DNA of 64,000 nt from Spongorhabdus nitratireducens. GTDB lineage: Bacteria > Pseudomonadota > Gammaproteobacteria > Pseudomonadales > Endozoicomonadaceae. The stretch spans positions 248,001 to 312,000 of the forward strand of contig CANDOC010000001.1 in NCBI GenBank assembly GCA_947387575.1. Reading direction: 5' to 3'. A program made the translations under genes and the position numbers. The notes beneath the pieces are model-generated. The model did not search any database, was not told the origin of the DNA, and saw nothing but the letters and a program-made list of their open reading frames with translations. Position 1 is the stretch's first letter, and every line of letters begins with the position of its first letter. Positions 52,994 to 61,385 of this stretch are shown here, piece by piece.

Positions 52994-53911
52994 CTAGTTT
53001 CTGTTTTCGCGTTGATCCCGGGCTTCATTCAAGTCGGTAACCTGCTGAATATTGGTTGCCGCTTCATTTCTCATTTGCTTGATTTCTGCCAGCTTTCCGG
53101 GGCTGACATAAAGATCCGCTTCATTACCTTCCAGGTGAGCATCTCCATGCCAAGGCAGCAGCTTGTATTCGGCATGCAGGGTGTAATCCAGGAATGGATA
53201 TTTGATGATCAGAAAGTAGGGTGAAAGGTCGAAGTCTTTCGGGGTACAAAGCTTGGGGTTGCGCTGGAACAGCTGAACGCCATGCTTGTTGGAAATCTTG
53301 ACCAGTGGCAGTATCGGGAAGCGGATAAAACTGAAGGCTTCGGCAATCATCGATGAACATACGGTTCGAGTGGCTTCACCTGGTGAGTACTGGAACAGGG
53401 ACGAGCGCCAGCGGCGGGGTAATATGCTGTAGGGTAAGAAAAATCTTGCCAGATCAAGTACTTGTCTTACATCATATTCCATTCCAAGGCGGCTGACAGC
53501 GTAATGAATGACCTGCTGGCTGTCGGCATAGGAAAGTCCGTTAGGGCGACATAATCGCATATGCTCGCCCTGATAGCTGCTCAGGGGGCGAACCACAGTA
53601 CCGTAACCAAGCTCACTCTCTATAATCAGCTGCTCATCAGGCTCACATTCCAGCGACTGGCCCAGGGTTTCCCTGATTCTCGGGTCTGCAATATCATGCA
53701 GTCGTCCCAGGTAGAGTACAGCATGAGACCAGGGGCTCTGGGTGATCTGTTTGATAACCTGGCTGACGCGAGAGCGTCCTTCTATCAAGAGCACATCGCA
53801 AGGCTTGAGTTCATGCCTGATACGCTCAAAATCGCAGAGTGGTGCCTGCGCGCGTGGGTACTGGTACATCAGTAACCGGGTCAGCCATCCGGATACTTTA
53901 TTAATCAACAT
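52994..53911 (-). CDS. Permuted NlpC/P60 (YiiX/YebB-like) papain-fold protein
   Basis: The circularly permuted NlpC/P60 order is visible: CDVLLIEGRSRVSQVIK near residue 35, the catalytic-His strand SPWSHAVLYLG near 60, then the Cys-bearing TVCSSMIAEAF near 195. Such enzymes cleave amide or ester bonds in cell-wall peptides or lipids. There is no clear signal peptide. Start chosen at the ATG at 53911 (MLINKVSG), which has AGGGAG upstream; a longer frame to 53959 does not. Single gene. Confidence 0.8.
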   Translation of the reverse strand: MLINKVSGWLTRLLMYQYPRAQAPLCDFERIRHELKPCDVLLIEGRSRVSQVIKQITQSPWSHAVLYLGRLHDIADPRIRETLGQSLECEPDEQLIIESELGYGTVVRPLSSYQGEHMRLCRPNGLSYADSQQVIHYAVSRLGMEYDVRQVLDLARFFLPYSILPRRWRSSLFQYSPGEATRTVCSSMIAEAFSFIRFPILPLVKISNKHGVQLFQRNPKLCTPKDFDLSPYFLIIKYPFLDYTLHAEYKLLPWHGDAHLEGNEADLYVSPGKLAEIKQMRNEAATNIQQVTDLNEARDQRENRN

Positions 53912-54064
53912 GTTGAACACTCCCTGTTCTCCTTCTTTAAGGATAGGAGCTCTGGGCATAAAGCCCTAACAACTCCAGGATTGAGCCTGTTATTTTCTAC
54001 ACAGAAACATTACAGATGGTTGACGGTCTGAAGAGGAGGGGAGCATGGCAGGCAGGAGAATTTA

Positions 54065-54586
54065 ATGAGGCTGATCGTACGGAGCCTTCAGGTAGGGTTG
54101 CTGTTTTGGGCGATGATAAGCTCAAGCATAACTGGAGCTGCAGAGGGAGAATCAAAGAAGGTTTCTCAAATACCGGAAACTGTCTATGGCAACTGGTGGC
54201 TGATAAATCCGAAAGCTGTTGAGCAGAATATGATTGCCGGGGCGCTCATTATCTGTAACGAAGCAATGGCCGGACAGTCATCATTATCCTGCGCCAAAGA
54301 CTCATTCAGCTTTGTATTACTGGAACGAAATACTGGCCATGGTTGTACTGATTATGTGGCGATGGGCAAGGTGATCTCTCAGAACAATGTCACTCAGCTT
54401 TTGCCTGATGAAGCCAACCAGCCATTCCTTGTGCTTAAGGCGGATGAAAATCAGTTGATACTGGCTCCCGCTGAAGGTGGTAAATGGGTATTTGAGCGGG
54501 TTTCATCAGATGAGATAGACCAAAGAGTCGAGAACGCTTGTGAAGCGTCAAGGCTTGAATATGAACGACAGCGTAACAAACCGTGA
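54065..54586 (+). CDS. Exported hypothetical protein (173 aa)
   Basis: Sec signal peptide: MRLIVR, a hydrophobic core, and a TGAAEG cleavage region near residue 25. AGGAGA precedes the ATG. The mature ~148 residues contain Cys residues at IICNEA, SLSCAKD, HGCTDY and ENACEAS, which could make two disulfides. No family recognised. Confidence 0.65.
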   Translation: MRLIVRSLQVGLLFWAMISSSITGAAEGESKKVSQIPETVYGNWWLINPKAVEQNMIAGALIICNEAMAGQSSLSCAKDSFSFVLLERNTGHGCTDYVAMGKVISQNNVTQLLPDEANQPFLVLKADENQLILAPAEGGKWVFERVSSDEIDQRVENACEASRLEYERQRNKP

Positions 54587-54671
54587 TCTTTCATGATTAA
54601 GCTGAATCTTTAGGATAAAATACAGGCTGGATAAGTAGACAGCACCGACGGTGCTTCGGGATAGTCGTCAA

Positions 54672-55064
54672 ATGGCGTATAAGTTGAACAGTCAGCAGTA
54701 TGAGAATGTCTGCAGATTGTCAGATGATCAACGGTTGGATTATTTTCTCAAGAAGGTGACAGATTTTGAAGAAATCTGGAGTCTTCACAGTAACGATGGC
54801 TGGGTTGCCCTGTCTTCTGCAGACGGCGAAGACTGCCTGCCGATATGGCCTCACCCGGATTTTGCCAAAGCCTGGGCAACAGGTGACTGGTCAGATTGCA
54901 CCCCCAAGGCGATCAAGCTTGATTACTGGATTGAGCGCTGGACGCCAGGTTTGGAACGGGATCATACCATGCTGGCCGTATTCCCGGTTGGGGAAGAAGA
55001 AGGCATTGTGCTGAGCCCGGCCGAATTGCAAGAATCGCTTGTCGGTCTTCTTGAGCAGTTCTAA
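54672..55064 (+). CDS. DUF2750 protein
   Basis: Matches DUF2750: RLDYFLKKVTDFEEIWSL, GWVALSSADGEDCLPIWPH, FAKAW...GDWSDC, and WTPGLERDHTMLAVFPVGEEEGIVLSP. Start chosen at the ATG at 54672 (MAYKLN). These ~120-residue proteins are of unknown function and often linked with immunity-like proteins. Ends in a strong bidirectional terminator shared with slyD. Confidence 0.8.
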   Translation: MAYKLNSQQYENVCRLSDDQRLDYFLKKVTDFEEIWSLHSNDGWVALSSADGEDCLPIWPHPDFAKAWATGDWSDCTPKAIKLDYWIERWTPGLERDHTMLAVFPVGEEEGIVLSPAELQESLVGLLEQF

Positions 55065-55067
55065 GTA

Positions 55068-55097
55068 AAAAAAGCGCCTTTTGAAGGCGCTTTTTTT
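55068..55097. terminator. Bidirectional rho-independent terminator
   Basis: AAAGCGCCTT...AAGGCGCTTT with a 3-base loop, an A-run before and a T-run after; serves both the DUF2750 gene and slyD. Confidence 0.9.
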
Positions 55098-55120
55098 AAT
55101 GTAAGGCGAAGCCTGATGGC

Positions 55121-55624
55121 TTAATGGTCGCAGCATCCTTCGCTATGATCGTGACCGCAGCCGCCTTCAGCATGAATATGGCCGTGCTCTTTCTCTTCAG
55201 CAGTTGCTTCACGTACTTCCACAACCTCGATGGCGAAGTGAAGGTTTTCACCGGCCAGCTCGTGGTTGGCATCGATAACAACTTCATTTTCATGAATTGC
55301 AGTTACGGTTACGACTCTGGGGCCAATTGCGGTATCAGCGTGGAACTGTGAGCCAACTTCTACCGGATGGTCACCAAAGTCTGCACGCGGTACAGCCTGA
55401 ACCAGACTGTCATCGAACTCGCCATAAGCTTCGGCAGGCTCAACAGTTACTTCGAATTTGTCACCGGCTTGCTTGCCTTCCAGCTCTTTTTCCAGACCTT
55501 CCACGATATTGTACTGACCGTGCAGGTAACCCATAGGATTGCCTTCAGAGCTATCCAGCAGTTCACCCTGATCGTTTTTCAGTGTGTAGTTAAACAGGGC
55601 GACGCAATTGTCTGCGATTTTCAT
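55121..55624 (-). CDS. slyD: FKBP-type peptidyl-prolyl isomerase SlyD
   Basis: 167 residues: FKBP domain (MKIADNCVALFNYTLKND, PMGYLHGQYNIVEGLE) with the inserted IF chaperone flap, and a His/Cys-rich metal-binding tail (HGHIHAEGGCGHDHSEGCC). It catalyses prolyl isomerisation, acts as a folding helper and binds nickel for hydrogenase-type proteins. Convergent with DUF2750. Confidence 0.95.
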   Translation of the reverse strand: MKIADNCVALFNYTLKNDQGELLDSSEGNPMGYLHGQYNIVEGLEKELEGKQAGDKFEVTVEPAEAYGEFDDSLVQAVPRADFGDHPVEVGSQFHADTAIGPRVVTVTAIHENEVVIDANHELAGENLHFAIEVVEVREATAEEKEHGHIHAEGGCGHDHSEGCCDH

Positions 55625-55806
55625 TGGCTGTATGCCTTAAATCTGTCAGTGAGGCGCTTATAGTATAGGGTGACAGGCTCATTTCAAATGACTTCTGCTT
55701 TGCTACTGACATGAAATAGCCTGAAGTAAGTGGAATCCGCAATCTGCAGTCAGCAATTTCTGCTAATTCTTACCGAACATCCACTGTTTAGTACTGCGAG
55801 ATCAAC

Positions 55807-56562
55807 ATGAGCCAAAAGACTTTGTCCTGGCCCTTAAAGTTGCCGGTCTATGTACTTGCTTTATCTTTATCCGCTGTGCTGTCCCTGACTTCAGAAGATG
55901 TAAAAGCGGGTATCTTGCCCGGACAAAAGGCTCCAGCCTTTACTGCCGATATTTTCAATCCTGAAAGCGAGAAAGTAGAAAACGATGTTGCTTCGGACCT
56001 GTACCTTGGTAAGCAAAGAGTCATCCTTTTCAGCTATCCCAAAAACTGCACTTATGTGTGCCCGACAGAGCTGATTGCATTGAAAAAGGTGATGCCAAAG
56101 CTGCGCCAGATGGGCTTTCAGGTGCTGGTGATTTCTGCGGATGAAGCCTCAGAAAAAGAGGATGCCAAACACTCCCATGAATCCTGGTGGAAATCCTCGG
56201 ATGACCAAAAAGTGAATAAAGAGGGGCCGCTGGGCTTGGGCAAACCAGAGTATATTATGGTGTCCGATCCGGACAAGAAAATCCTGCAGCAGTACGGTCT
56301 GCTGGGTGATGATGGCATGGCCCTGAGGGGAACGGTCTATATCGGTGAAAATGGAGTGATCAGAATTATAGAAATCAACAGCAATGATATTGGCCGGGAT
56401 GTTTCAACTCATATCCTGAACAATGCCGCCAAGGTCGAACAATTGGATGAGCGCGGTAAAGCGGATGCTGAGAAGGTGCTACCGGCTGGCTGGAAACCGG
56501 GAGATCCCATGATGCCGATGACCGATGAAGGCGTCAGGGAGCATATGAAAGACAAGAGCTAG
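55807..56562 (+). CDS. Exported AhpC/Prx-type peroxiredoxin lacking the usual resolving Cys
   Basis: N-terminal signal-like segment (MSQKTLSWPLKLPVYVLALSL, likely cut near VKAG at 32-35) then a peroxiredoxin: the peroxidatic motif YVCPTEL with C85 (and an extra C81), GLGKPEYIMVSDPDKK, and C-terminal EKVLPAGWKPGD. In AhpC-type enzymes the resolving Cys lies in EVCPANWKPGD; here it is Leu/Val. So it is either 1-Cys or uses C81. The likely periplasmic location is unusual for this subfamily, which is normally cytoplasmic. Single gene. Confidence 0.85.
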   Translation: MSQKTLSWPLKLPVYVLALSLSAVLSLTSEDVKAGILPGQKAPAFTADIFNPESEKVENDVASDLYLGKQRVILFSYPKNCTYVCPTELIALKKVMPKLRQMGFQVLVISADEASEKEDAKHSHESWWKSSDDQKVNKEGPLGLGKPEYIMVSDPDKKILQQYGLLGDDGMALRGTVYIGENGVIRIIEINSNDIGRDVSTHILNNAAKVEQLDERGKADAEKVLPAGWKPGDPMMPMTDEGVREHMKDKS

Positions 56563-56675
56563 TTCAAAGCCTTGAGAACAGATCTTGTATTGCCGGGAGC
56601 AGGGAATGCTTTCGGCTTGGCAAGGGTCCGGGGGGGCTGGGGTAAAGTGTGCTGGTGTCAGTCAGGATAAGGATA

Positions 56676-57344
56676 TTAACTTTCGTTGAGTTGATAAGGA
56701 ATGGCTTTAACCCGCACAGTAGCTTCTGCTGAGGTTGAACCATGAATAGGCAAAGGTGTTAATAAAATCATATCTCGAGTACAAAGCACCGGCTTGATCA
56801 TATAGTCATAAAAAAAGTTCATGCCGATATGCTGATAGAAACTTTCAGAACTGACTCTTGATTCCAGCATCACATCAGGAATTCCGTGTGTGCGTGCCAG
56901 GTCAAAAAGACAAGTCATTAAGAGCTTGCCGCCGCCACGTCCCTGAATTTCCTTGCGGGTTGCAATCCGGTTGATAAACAGCACGGGCATGGCATCTGCG
57001 CGCTGTGCCGGCGCAGAGTCAGAATTGACCAGAGAGCCCTGACCTGAGGGTATAAATCGTTGTTCAGTGTAAAGTGCGAAGCCAAGTACTCTGCCGCTGC
57101 TATCACTGCGATCGGTCAGTTCAAGGCATCCTGATAAACCGGCAGGAGGGCTTTGGTTTATCTCGGCAAACTCTTCCGTGAGATCAGTAAACTCTTCATC
57201 TTCAGGTGACACGGTCCAGCTGAAAGGCTCATTAATGGCATCAAACCAGACCGCATAATATTCGCTGTGGAAAAAGGCTGGTCTTGAGACCAGCCTGAAT
57301 CCCCGATCCAGTGCAAACTGGAATATGGCATCCCGAATCAGCAT
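56676..57344 (-). CDS. GNAT-family N-acetyltransferase
   Basis: GNAT acetyl-CoA site FINRIATRKEIQGRGGGKLLM (about residues 128-148, Arg/Gln-x-x-Gly-x-Gly/Ala signature) and SFYQHIGMNFFYDYM near 170. The first ~120 residues are an acidic extension. Substrate unknown. Upstream of, and same strand as, the MaoC gene's downstream side with 34 bases between, so they may be co-transcribed. Confidence 0.75.
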   Translation of the reverse strand: MLIRDAIFQFALDRGFRLVSRPAFFHSEYYAVWFDAINEPFSWTVSPEDEEFTDLTEEFAEINQSPPAGLSGCLELTDRSDSSGRVLGFALYTEQRFIPSGQGSLVNSDSAPAQRADAMPVLFINRIATRKEIQGRGGGKLLMTCLFDLARTHGIPDVMLESRVSSESFYQHIGMNFFYDYMIKPVLCTRDMILLTPLPIHGSTSAEATVRVKAIPYQLNES

Positions 57345-57378
57345 GGTGGAAGAGAGGACTATTGTGTACGGGTGTTAA

Positions 57379-57861
57379 TCAGTTTTTGCTGATCAGTTCA
57401 ACATCCGGTAACGGGTATTCGTCAACGATCACTTTTTCTACAGAAGGCATGACTTCAGCAGAACCCTTGACCACAGTCTTGCCATCCTGATTAACAACGT
57501 TGGTACTTATTGTAGCGCGTTTACGGCGCAGGTTGATGTCGGTGACTTCCAGTTTGACTGTGACGGTGTCCCCGATCTTTACCGGCCGCATAAATTTAAC
57601 TTCCTGGGACAGATAAATGCCTCCAGGCCCCGGCAGTTGGGTTGCCAGCGCGCAGGAAATCAGGGAAGAAGTCCACATACCGTGAGCAATCCGGCCTTCA
57701 AACTGGGTGGTGGCTGCGTACTCCTGATCCAGGTGAACCGGGTTGGTATCACCGGACACCTTGGCAAACAGGATCAGATCCTGCTCGGTTAAAGTGCGGG
57801 TCAGGGTTGTAGCATCACCAACCTTGAGTTGTTCAAACGGGACATTTTCCAGTTTACGCAT
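57379..57861 (-). CDS. MaoC-like (R)-specific enoyl-CoA hydratase
   Basis: Hot-dog fold hydratase of the MaoC/PhaJ family: SGDTNPVHLDQEYAATTQFEGRIAHGMWTSSL contains the catalytic Asp and His (near 35-58), followed by the YLSQEVKFMRPVKIGDTVTVK strand. 160 residues. It hydrates trans-2-enoyl-CoA to (R)-3-hydroxyacyl-CoA, linking fatty-acid oxidation to PHA synthesis. Confidence 0.9.
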   Translation of the reverse strand: MRKLENVPFEQLKVGDATTLTRTLTEQDLILFAKVSGDTNPVHLDQEYAATTQFEGRIAHGMWTSSLISCALATQLPGPGGIYLSQEVKFMRPVKIGDTVTVKLEVTDINLRRKRATISTNVVNQDGKTVVKGSAEVMPSVEKVIVDEYPLPDVELISKN

Positions 57862-58071
57862 GCGTTCAGACTCTTGATTATAAGTTTGAAAGGACAGTGT
57901 AACTGTCGCTGTAAATTCTATGAGGTATGGATGACAACGTTGTCGTTGCTATCACAACCAGAGTGGCGCGGATCATAGCAACAGGGTGAAGTGAAGAAAA
58001 TTGCAGCTTTGTAACTGAGTAAGCGTCTATGATTTAAGCGCAGATCCAAAGGCTGTCGAAGAGGTGATGAG

Positions 58072-58836
58072 ATAAAAGCTTGCTTCGTCTTTTTCTTGAT
58101 TCCGCTTCTGCCCTTTTGTGTACTGGCAGATAATTACGTAACACGAAAGGATATCGCCATTACAGAAGCTACTGTGACCCGTTTGATAATAAAGGTTCAC
58201 AAAACGGACAGTCATTGCCTGATGGAGGTCCATACCTCCGACATCAAAGCAGCAAAACGGTTATTGAAACCCCGGAGCAGAGCGCCACAGGCGATAGACC
58301 GTTTGCTATACCAACTTCTGCTTGAGATGGGAGTCGCATATTACGGATTAGTGGAAGGACAGCAGGTTGCTATTTCTGATGCTGCAACTTGCTGGTTTAC
58401 AGAACGGGCCGAATCGAAAGGCTTTCTGGCAGGACAGGTGATGCAGTCGGCTGCTGCCAGCTTTGGCGGGCTCGAAGCTGATTTTGTTATACGGATGCAG
58501 GTGCTAATGAAATCTGCATCACAGCTTCTGCTGGCTCAAGCAGATCGAACGGATATCGATTCCGGTATTTCGATTGAGCCTGAAAATGTCTTGAAACACA
58601 GGTTCTTCTGGTTAGCCATAAAACAAAACTGGGATCTGGCATGGATGGGTTTGGGTACATATAACGACTGTACCGCATCGGGCATGTTGAAATTCATTTT
58701 TAGACGGGATACGCCATGGATTTCACGGCGACTGGATCATATAACAACAGAGTTGATAAACAAGTTACCAAACAGGAATGGATATCAAGTTCTGATTGTA
58801 GAAAAAGAAATAAAGAAGTGGCTCTCTGGTAAGTAA
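58072..58836 (+). CDS. Exported hypothetical protein, apparent AUA start
   Basis: From the ATA at 58072 the frame reads (I/M)KACFVFFLIPLLPFCVLADN, a textbook signal peptide with Lys at 2 and a VLA cleavage site. Between the preceding in-frame stop (58030) and the hydrophobic core there is no ATG, GTG or TTG; the first such codon is TTG at 58096, which would remove the charged end. GAGGTG lies 5 bases before the ATA. The mature part (~225 residues) is helical and resembles YbaP/TraB-like proteins only in size. I recognise no family. Confidence 0.6.
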   Translation: MKACFVFFLIPLLPFCVLADNYVTRKDIAITEATVTRLIIKVHKTDSHCLMEVHTSDIKAAKRLLKPRSRAPQAIDRLLYQLLLEMGVAYYGLVEGQQVAISDAATCWFTERAESKGFLAGQVMQSAAASFGGLEADFVIRMQVLMKSASQLLLAQADRTDIDSGISIEPENVLKHRFFWLAIKQNWDLAWMGLGTYNDCTASGMLKFIFRRDTPWISRRLDHITTELINKLPNRNGYQVLIVEKEIKKWLSGK

Positions 58837-58927
58837 CAGCTATACGGCAAATAAGTATGCTTAATATAAGCTTTTAAATAAGGATTACAGAAGTGAATAG
58901 TGCGTTCTCAGGAACGACAATATCGCA

Positions 58928-59389
58928 ATGGAGCCGCGAAGTATGGGATTTCGGCCCGAAATTCATATATCTGCCAGCCAGTTACGCCGTGAGCGTGCTG
59001 CCAGTGTAAGCCGCCTGACACAGCGTAATTATCCGGTTTTTGTACGCAACCTCCGGGGCAAGCCCGTTTGCGAGATGCTTTCAGCAGAGCAAATGGATTA
59101 TCTTGAGATTGCCTGTTTTGATTGTTCAGAAGCGCTCGAATTGCTTGAAAAGCCAAAAGATATCAGCTTTGAGCGGTTGAGCGGATATGCTCATTACTTT
59201 TTTTCAGAGCAGCAGCCTTTAACCGGTCGGTTTTTATACCGGGTACTTGATGTCGATAACGACAGTCTTTTCTTTATTATTCCTGCAGATTTGAAGGACG
59301 AATTAGAGCGGTTGTTGGGGCATGTTGAACTGACTTCTGTGAATACTCACGACCAAAGTCAGCCAGATTTTCATTCAAACCGTTATTAA
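58928..59389 (+). CDS. Phd/YefM-like hypothetical protein (153 aa)
   Basis: Residues about 13-65 (ISASQLRRERAASVSRLTQRN, YPVFVRNLRGKPVCEML, SAEQMDYLE) follow the Phd/YefM antitoxin DNA-binding pattern. The C-terminal part (RFLYRVLDVDNDSLFFIIP) is beta-rich. No toxin gene adjoins, so a plain regulator is also possible. The start may be the second Met at 58943. A terminator follows directly. Confidence 0.5.
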   Translation: MEPRSMGFRPEIHISASQLRRERAASVSRLTQRNYPVFVRNLRGKPVCEMLSAEQMDYLEIACFDCSEALELLEKPKDISFERLSGYAHYFFSEQQPLTGRFLYRVLDVDNDSLFFIIPADLKDELERLLGHVELTSVNTHDQSQPDFHSNRY

Positions 59390-59414
59390 GCCGTCTGAAA
59401 TAATCAGACGGCTT
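59388..59414. terminator. Bidirectional terminator between the Phd-like gene and rlmJ
   Basis: AAGCCGTCTGA (59388-59398) pairs with TCAGACGGCTT (59404-59414) around a 5-base loop between converging genes. Confidence 0.8.
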
Positions 59415-59422
59415 CTATCTGA

Positions 59423-60262
59423 TTACTCTTCAACCAGCTGCTTCAGGCTGAAACTGCTATCGGCTGTTCCCAAATGTTTCACCAGGTAGGGTAACACCTC
59501 TTCCATTTGCTGCTTCAATTTCCACGGCGGATTAACCACAAGCATGCCAGTGCCTGTCATTCCGAATTCATTATTATCCGGCTGAATACAGAGTTCGATC
59601 TGCAGCACATTGCGCATTTGGCTGCGCTGGATCTGTTTCACCATATCATCAATAAAGCCCCGCTTTACTACGGGATACCAGACCATATAAGTGCCGGTTG
59701 AAAATCGCTGGTAACCGTTCTGGATGGCTTTAATGGCCTGCTGGTAATCGGTTTTCAGCTCGTAGGGCGGGTCAATCAGCACTATCCCTCTGCGGCTCGG
59801 AGGCGGAAGCAGGGCTTTCAGGGCATGATAACCGTCGGACTGGGCAACACGTACTTTCTTGCGTCGTTCAAACTGGCGATTAAGCAGTTTGTGATCATTT
59901 GGGTGCAATTCATAAAGATAAAGATTGTCATCCCGCCGCAACCAGCTTTGAGTAATGGCAGGCGATCCGGGGTAGGTTTTCAGCGTGTTACCCGGGTTAA
60001 GCTGCTTGATGTGATCAATATAGGGCTGTAGTGCTTCCGGCAGATCGTCACGTTGCCACAGTTTGGCAATACCTTCCTGATACTCACCTGTTTTCTGGGC
60101 ATGGTCGCCCTGTAACCGATACATGCCAGCGCCGGCATGGGTGTCGATACAGGTCATGGCTTTATCTTTCCTGACCATATGCTCCATTGTCAGGTGCAGT
60201 ACAGCGTGCTTGAGAACATCGGCGAAATTGCCGGCATGAAAGGCATGGCGATAGCTGAGCAA
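59423..60262 (-). CDS. rlmJ: 23S rRNA (adenine-2030-N6)-methyltransferase RlmJ
   Basis: Starts MLSYRHAFHAGNFADVLKHAVL, typical of RlmJ; DTHAGAGMY is the SAM motif near 42-50 and VLIDPPYE the catalytic DPPY near 165. 279 residues, normal size. Methylates A2030 of 23S rRNA. Single gene. Confidence 0.95.
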   Translation of the reverse strand: MLSYRHAFHAGNFADVLKHAVLHLTMEHMVRKDKAMTCIDTHAGAGMYRLQGDHAQKTGEYQEGIAKLWQRDDLPEALQPYIDHIKQLNPGNTLKTYPGSPAITQSWLRRDDNLYLYELHPNDHKLLNRQFERRKKVRVAQSDGYHALKALLPPPSRRGIVLIDPPYELKTDYQQAIKAIQNGYQRFSTGTYMVWYPVVKRGFIDDMVKQIQRSQMRNVLQIELCIQPDNNEFGMTGTGMLVVNPPWKLKQQMEEVLPYLVKHLGTADSSFSLKQLVEE

Positions 60263-60429
60263 GGGATTCTCCGGAGAGTAGGGGTCAGGCTTTAGTGAAG
60301 GTGGCTAATAATAGGTGGCTTGATAAGGGAATGACAACTGTTGAACGGCGGGATTATTTACGTACCGCAAAACACCGCCAAATTAGTTTTGACAATCGAG
60401 CCTGAATCATTAAGATACGCCTCGTCCTT

Positions 60430-60506
60430 CGGAGCGTAGCGCAGCCTGGTAGCGCACCACATTCGGGTTGTGGGGGTCGGAGGTTCAAATCCTCTCGCTC
60501 CGACCA
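60430..60506 (+). tRNA. tRNA-Pro (anticodon CGG)
   Basis: 77 bases with full cloverleaf: acceptor CGGAGCG (60430-60436) pairing with CGCTCCG (60496-60502), D-loop with AGCCTGGTAGCGC, anticodon stem CCACA/TGTGG around loop TTCGGGT giving CGG, T-loop TTCAAAT between GGAGG and CCTCT, and an encoded CCA. Confidence 0.95.
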
Positions 60507-60883
60507 TTTCTTTATCTAGCCTTTCTGGCTAGTCATTACTTCCAAATTTACCAGTTCGCAACAAGATTCAGTCTCTGTCGGCTATCTCGTACAGCCATTC
60601 TCTAGCAGCCTACGAATATAGTGGATTTGGGCGCTAGCTGTTTTGTTATTCTTTTTTACCGAAACAGACTATGTCGCTAAAAAGCACTTGAATTGAGTCT
60701 GTGTCATCTCCTGATTAGCAATCATTTTGCCATCAATAATTATCCGCGCTTGGATACTATCTCGGCTGGGTCGACACCGATGACTTTTGTACTCATAACG
60801 GGATTTTCCTCGACGATAGCCGTCGATACTGGTTCAAGGGCGTGGGGAGTCCAGTTATCTTGTTAGCTGCTTGTCACACTGTA
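60507..60883. other. Gene-free region between tRNA-Pro and the GFA gene
   Basis: Contains only the IS110 relic listed separately; nothing else recognisable. Confidence 0.5.
60683..60796 (-). pseudogene. Relic of an IS110-family transposase N-terminus
   Basis: The minus strand from the ATG at 60796 reads MSTKVIGVD then PAEIVSK and a stop; a shifted frame goes on as IIDGKMIANQEMTQTQFKCFLAT and a stop. IS110 transposases begin V-I-G-V-D-L-A-K-N-V and continue with DGKV...NKEMTRTQFxRFLA. So a frameshifted stub remains and the rest of the element is gone. Confidence 0.55.
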
Positions 60884-61300
60884 CTACTTTTTTGGTAATT
60901 TATTGTATTCAGGTAAATCACTAGCAGCTTTATACCATTTGGCTCTGGACTCAAAAAAGATATTTTGAAAAGGCTCAATACCCGGGTGCTCATCAAGAGA
61001 GCCTGCTGGAATGACAACACTCTTACCGCTTTTGGCATTCCAAGGCATGGATGAACCGCAGTTGTTACAAAATGCTGTGGCAAAATGCTTTGTTTCGTTG
61101 GGTAAAAAACGGGTTACTTCTTTTTCCCCTTTGAGCCACTTGAACTGATTTGGTAGAACCAAGAGGTTGGCGGCATGGGCGCTCCCTGTGAATTTTCTAC
61201 ATCGAGAGCAGTGGCAGTACTGAAAAATGCCTAAGTTTCCAGTAATCTCATATTTGATATTACCACATAGGCAACTTCCTTCTACCTTAACTTCCTGCAT
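60884..61300 (-). CDS. GFA/CENP-V domain protein
   Basis: Zinc-binding GFA fold: GSCLCGNIKYEI near 8-19, CHCSRCRKFTGSAHAANLLV near 30-49, and AFCNNCGSSMPW near 78-89 supply the CxC, CxxC and CxxC ligand sets. 138 residues. The family includes glutathione-dependent formaldehyde-activating-like proteins of unsettled function. Confidence 0.9.
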   Translation of the reverse strand: MQEVKVEGSCLCGNIKYEITGNLGIFQYCHCSRCRKFTGSAHAANLLVLPNQFKWLKGEKEVTRFLPNETKHFATAFCNNCGSSMPWNAKSGKSVVIPAGSLDEHPGIEPFQNIFFESRAKWYKAASDLPEYNKLPKK

Positions 61301-61385
61301 AGCGGCCCCAGAATTAGTTTATGTATTCAGCCTGACAAAAGTGTTAACTAACTTTATATGTCGTGACTAACAGGACATTATCACA

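Noticed and set aside
60430-60506. tRNA-Pro as an attachment site of an island in this window
   Set aside because: No integrase gene and no repeat of the tRNA 3' end were found nearby.
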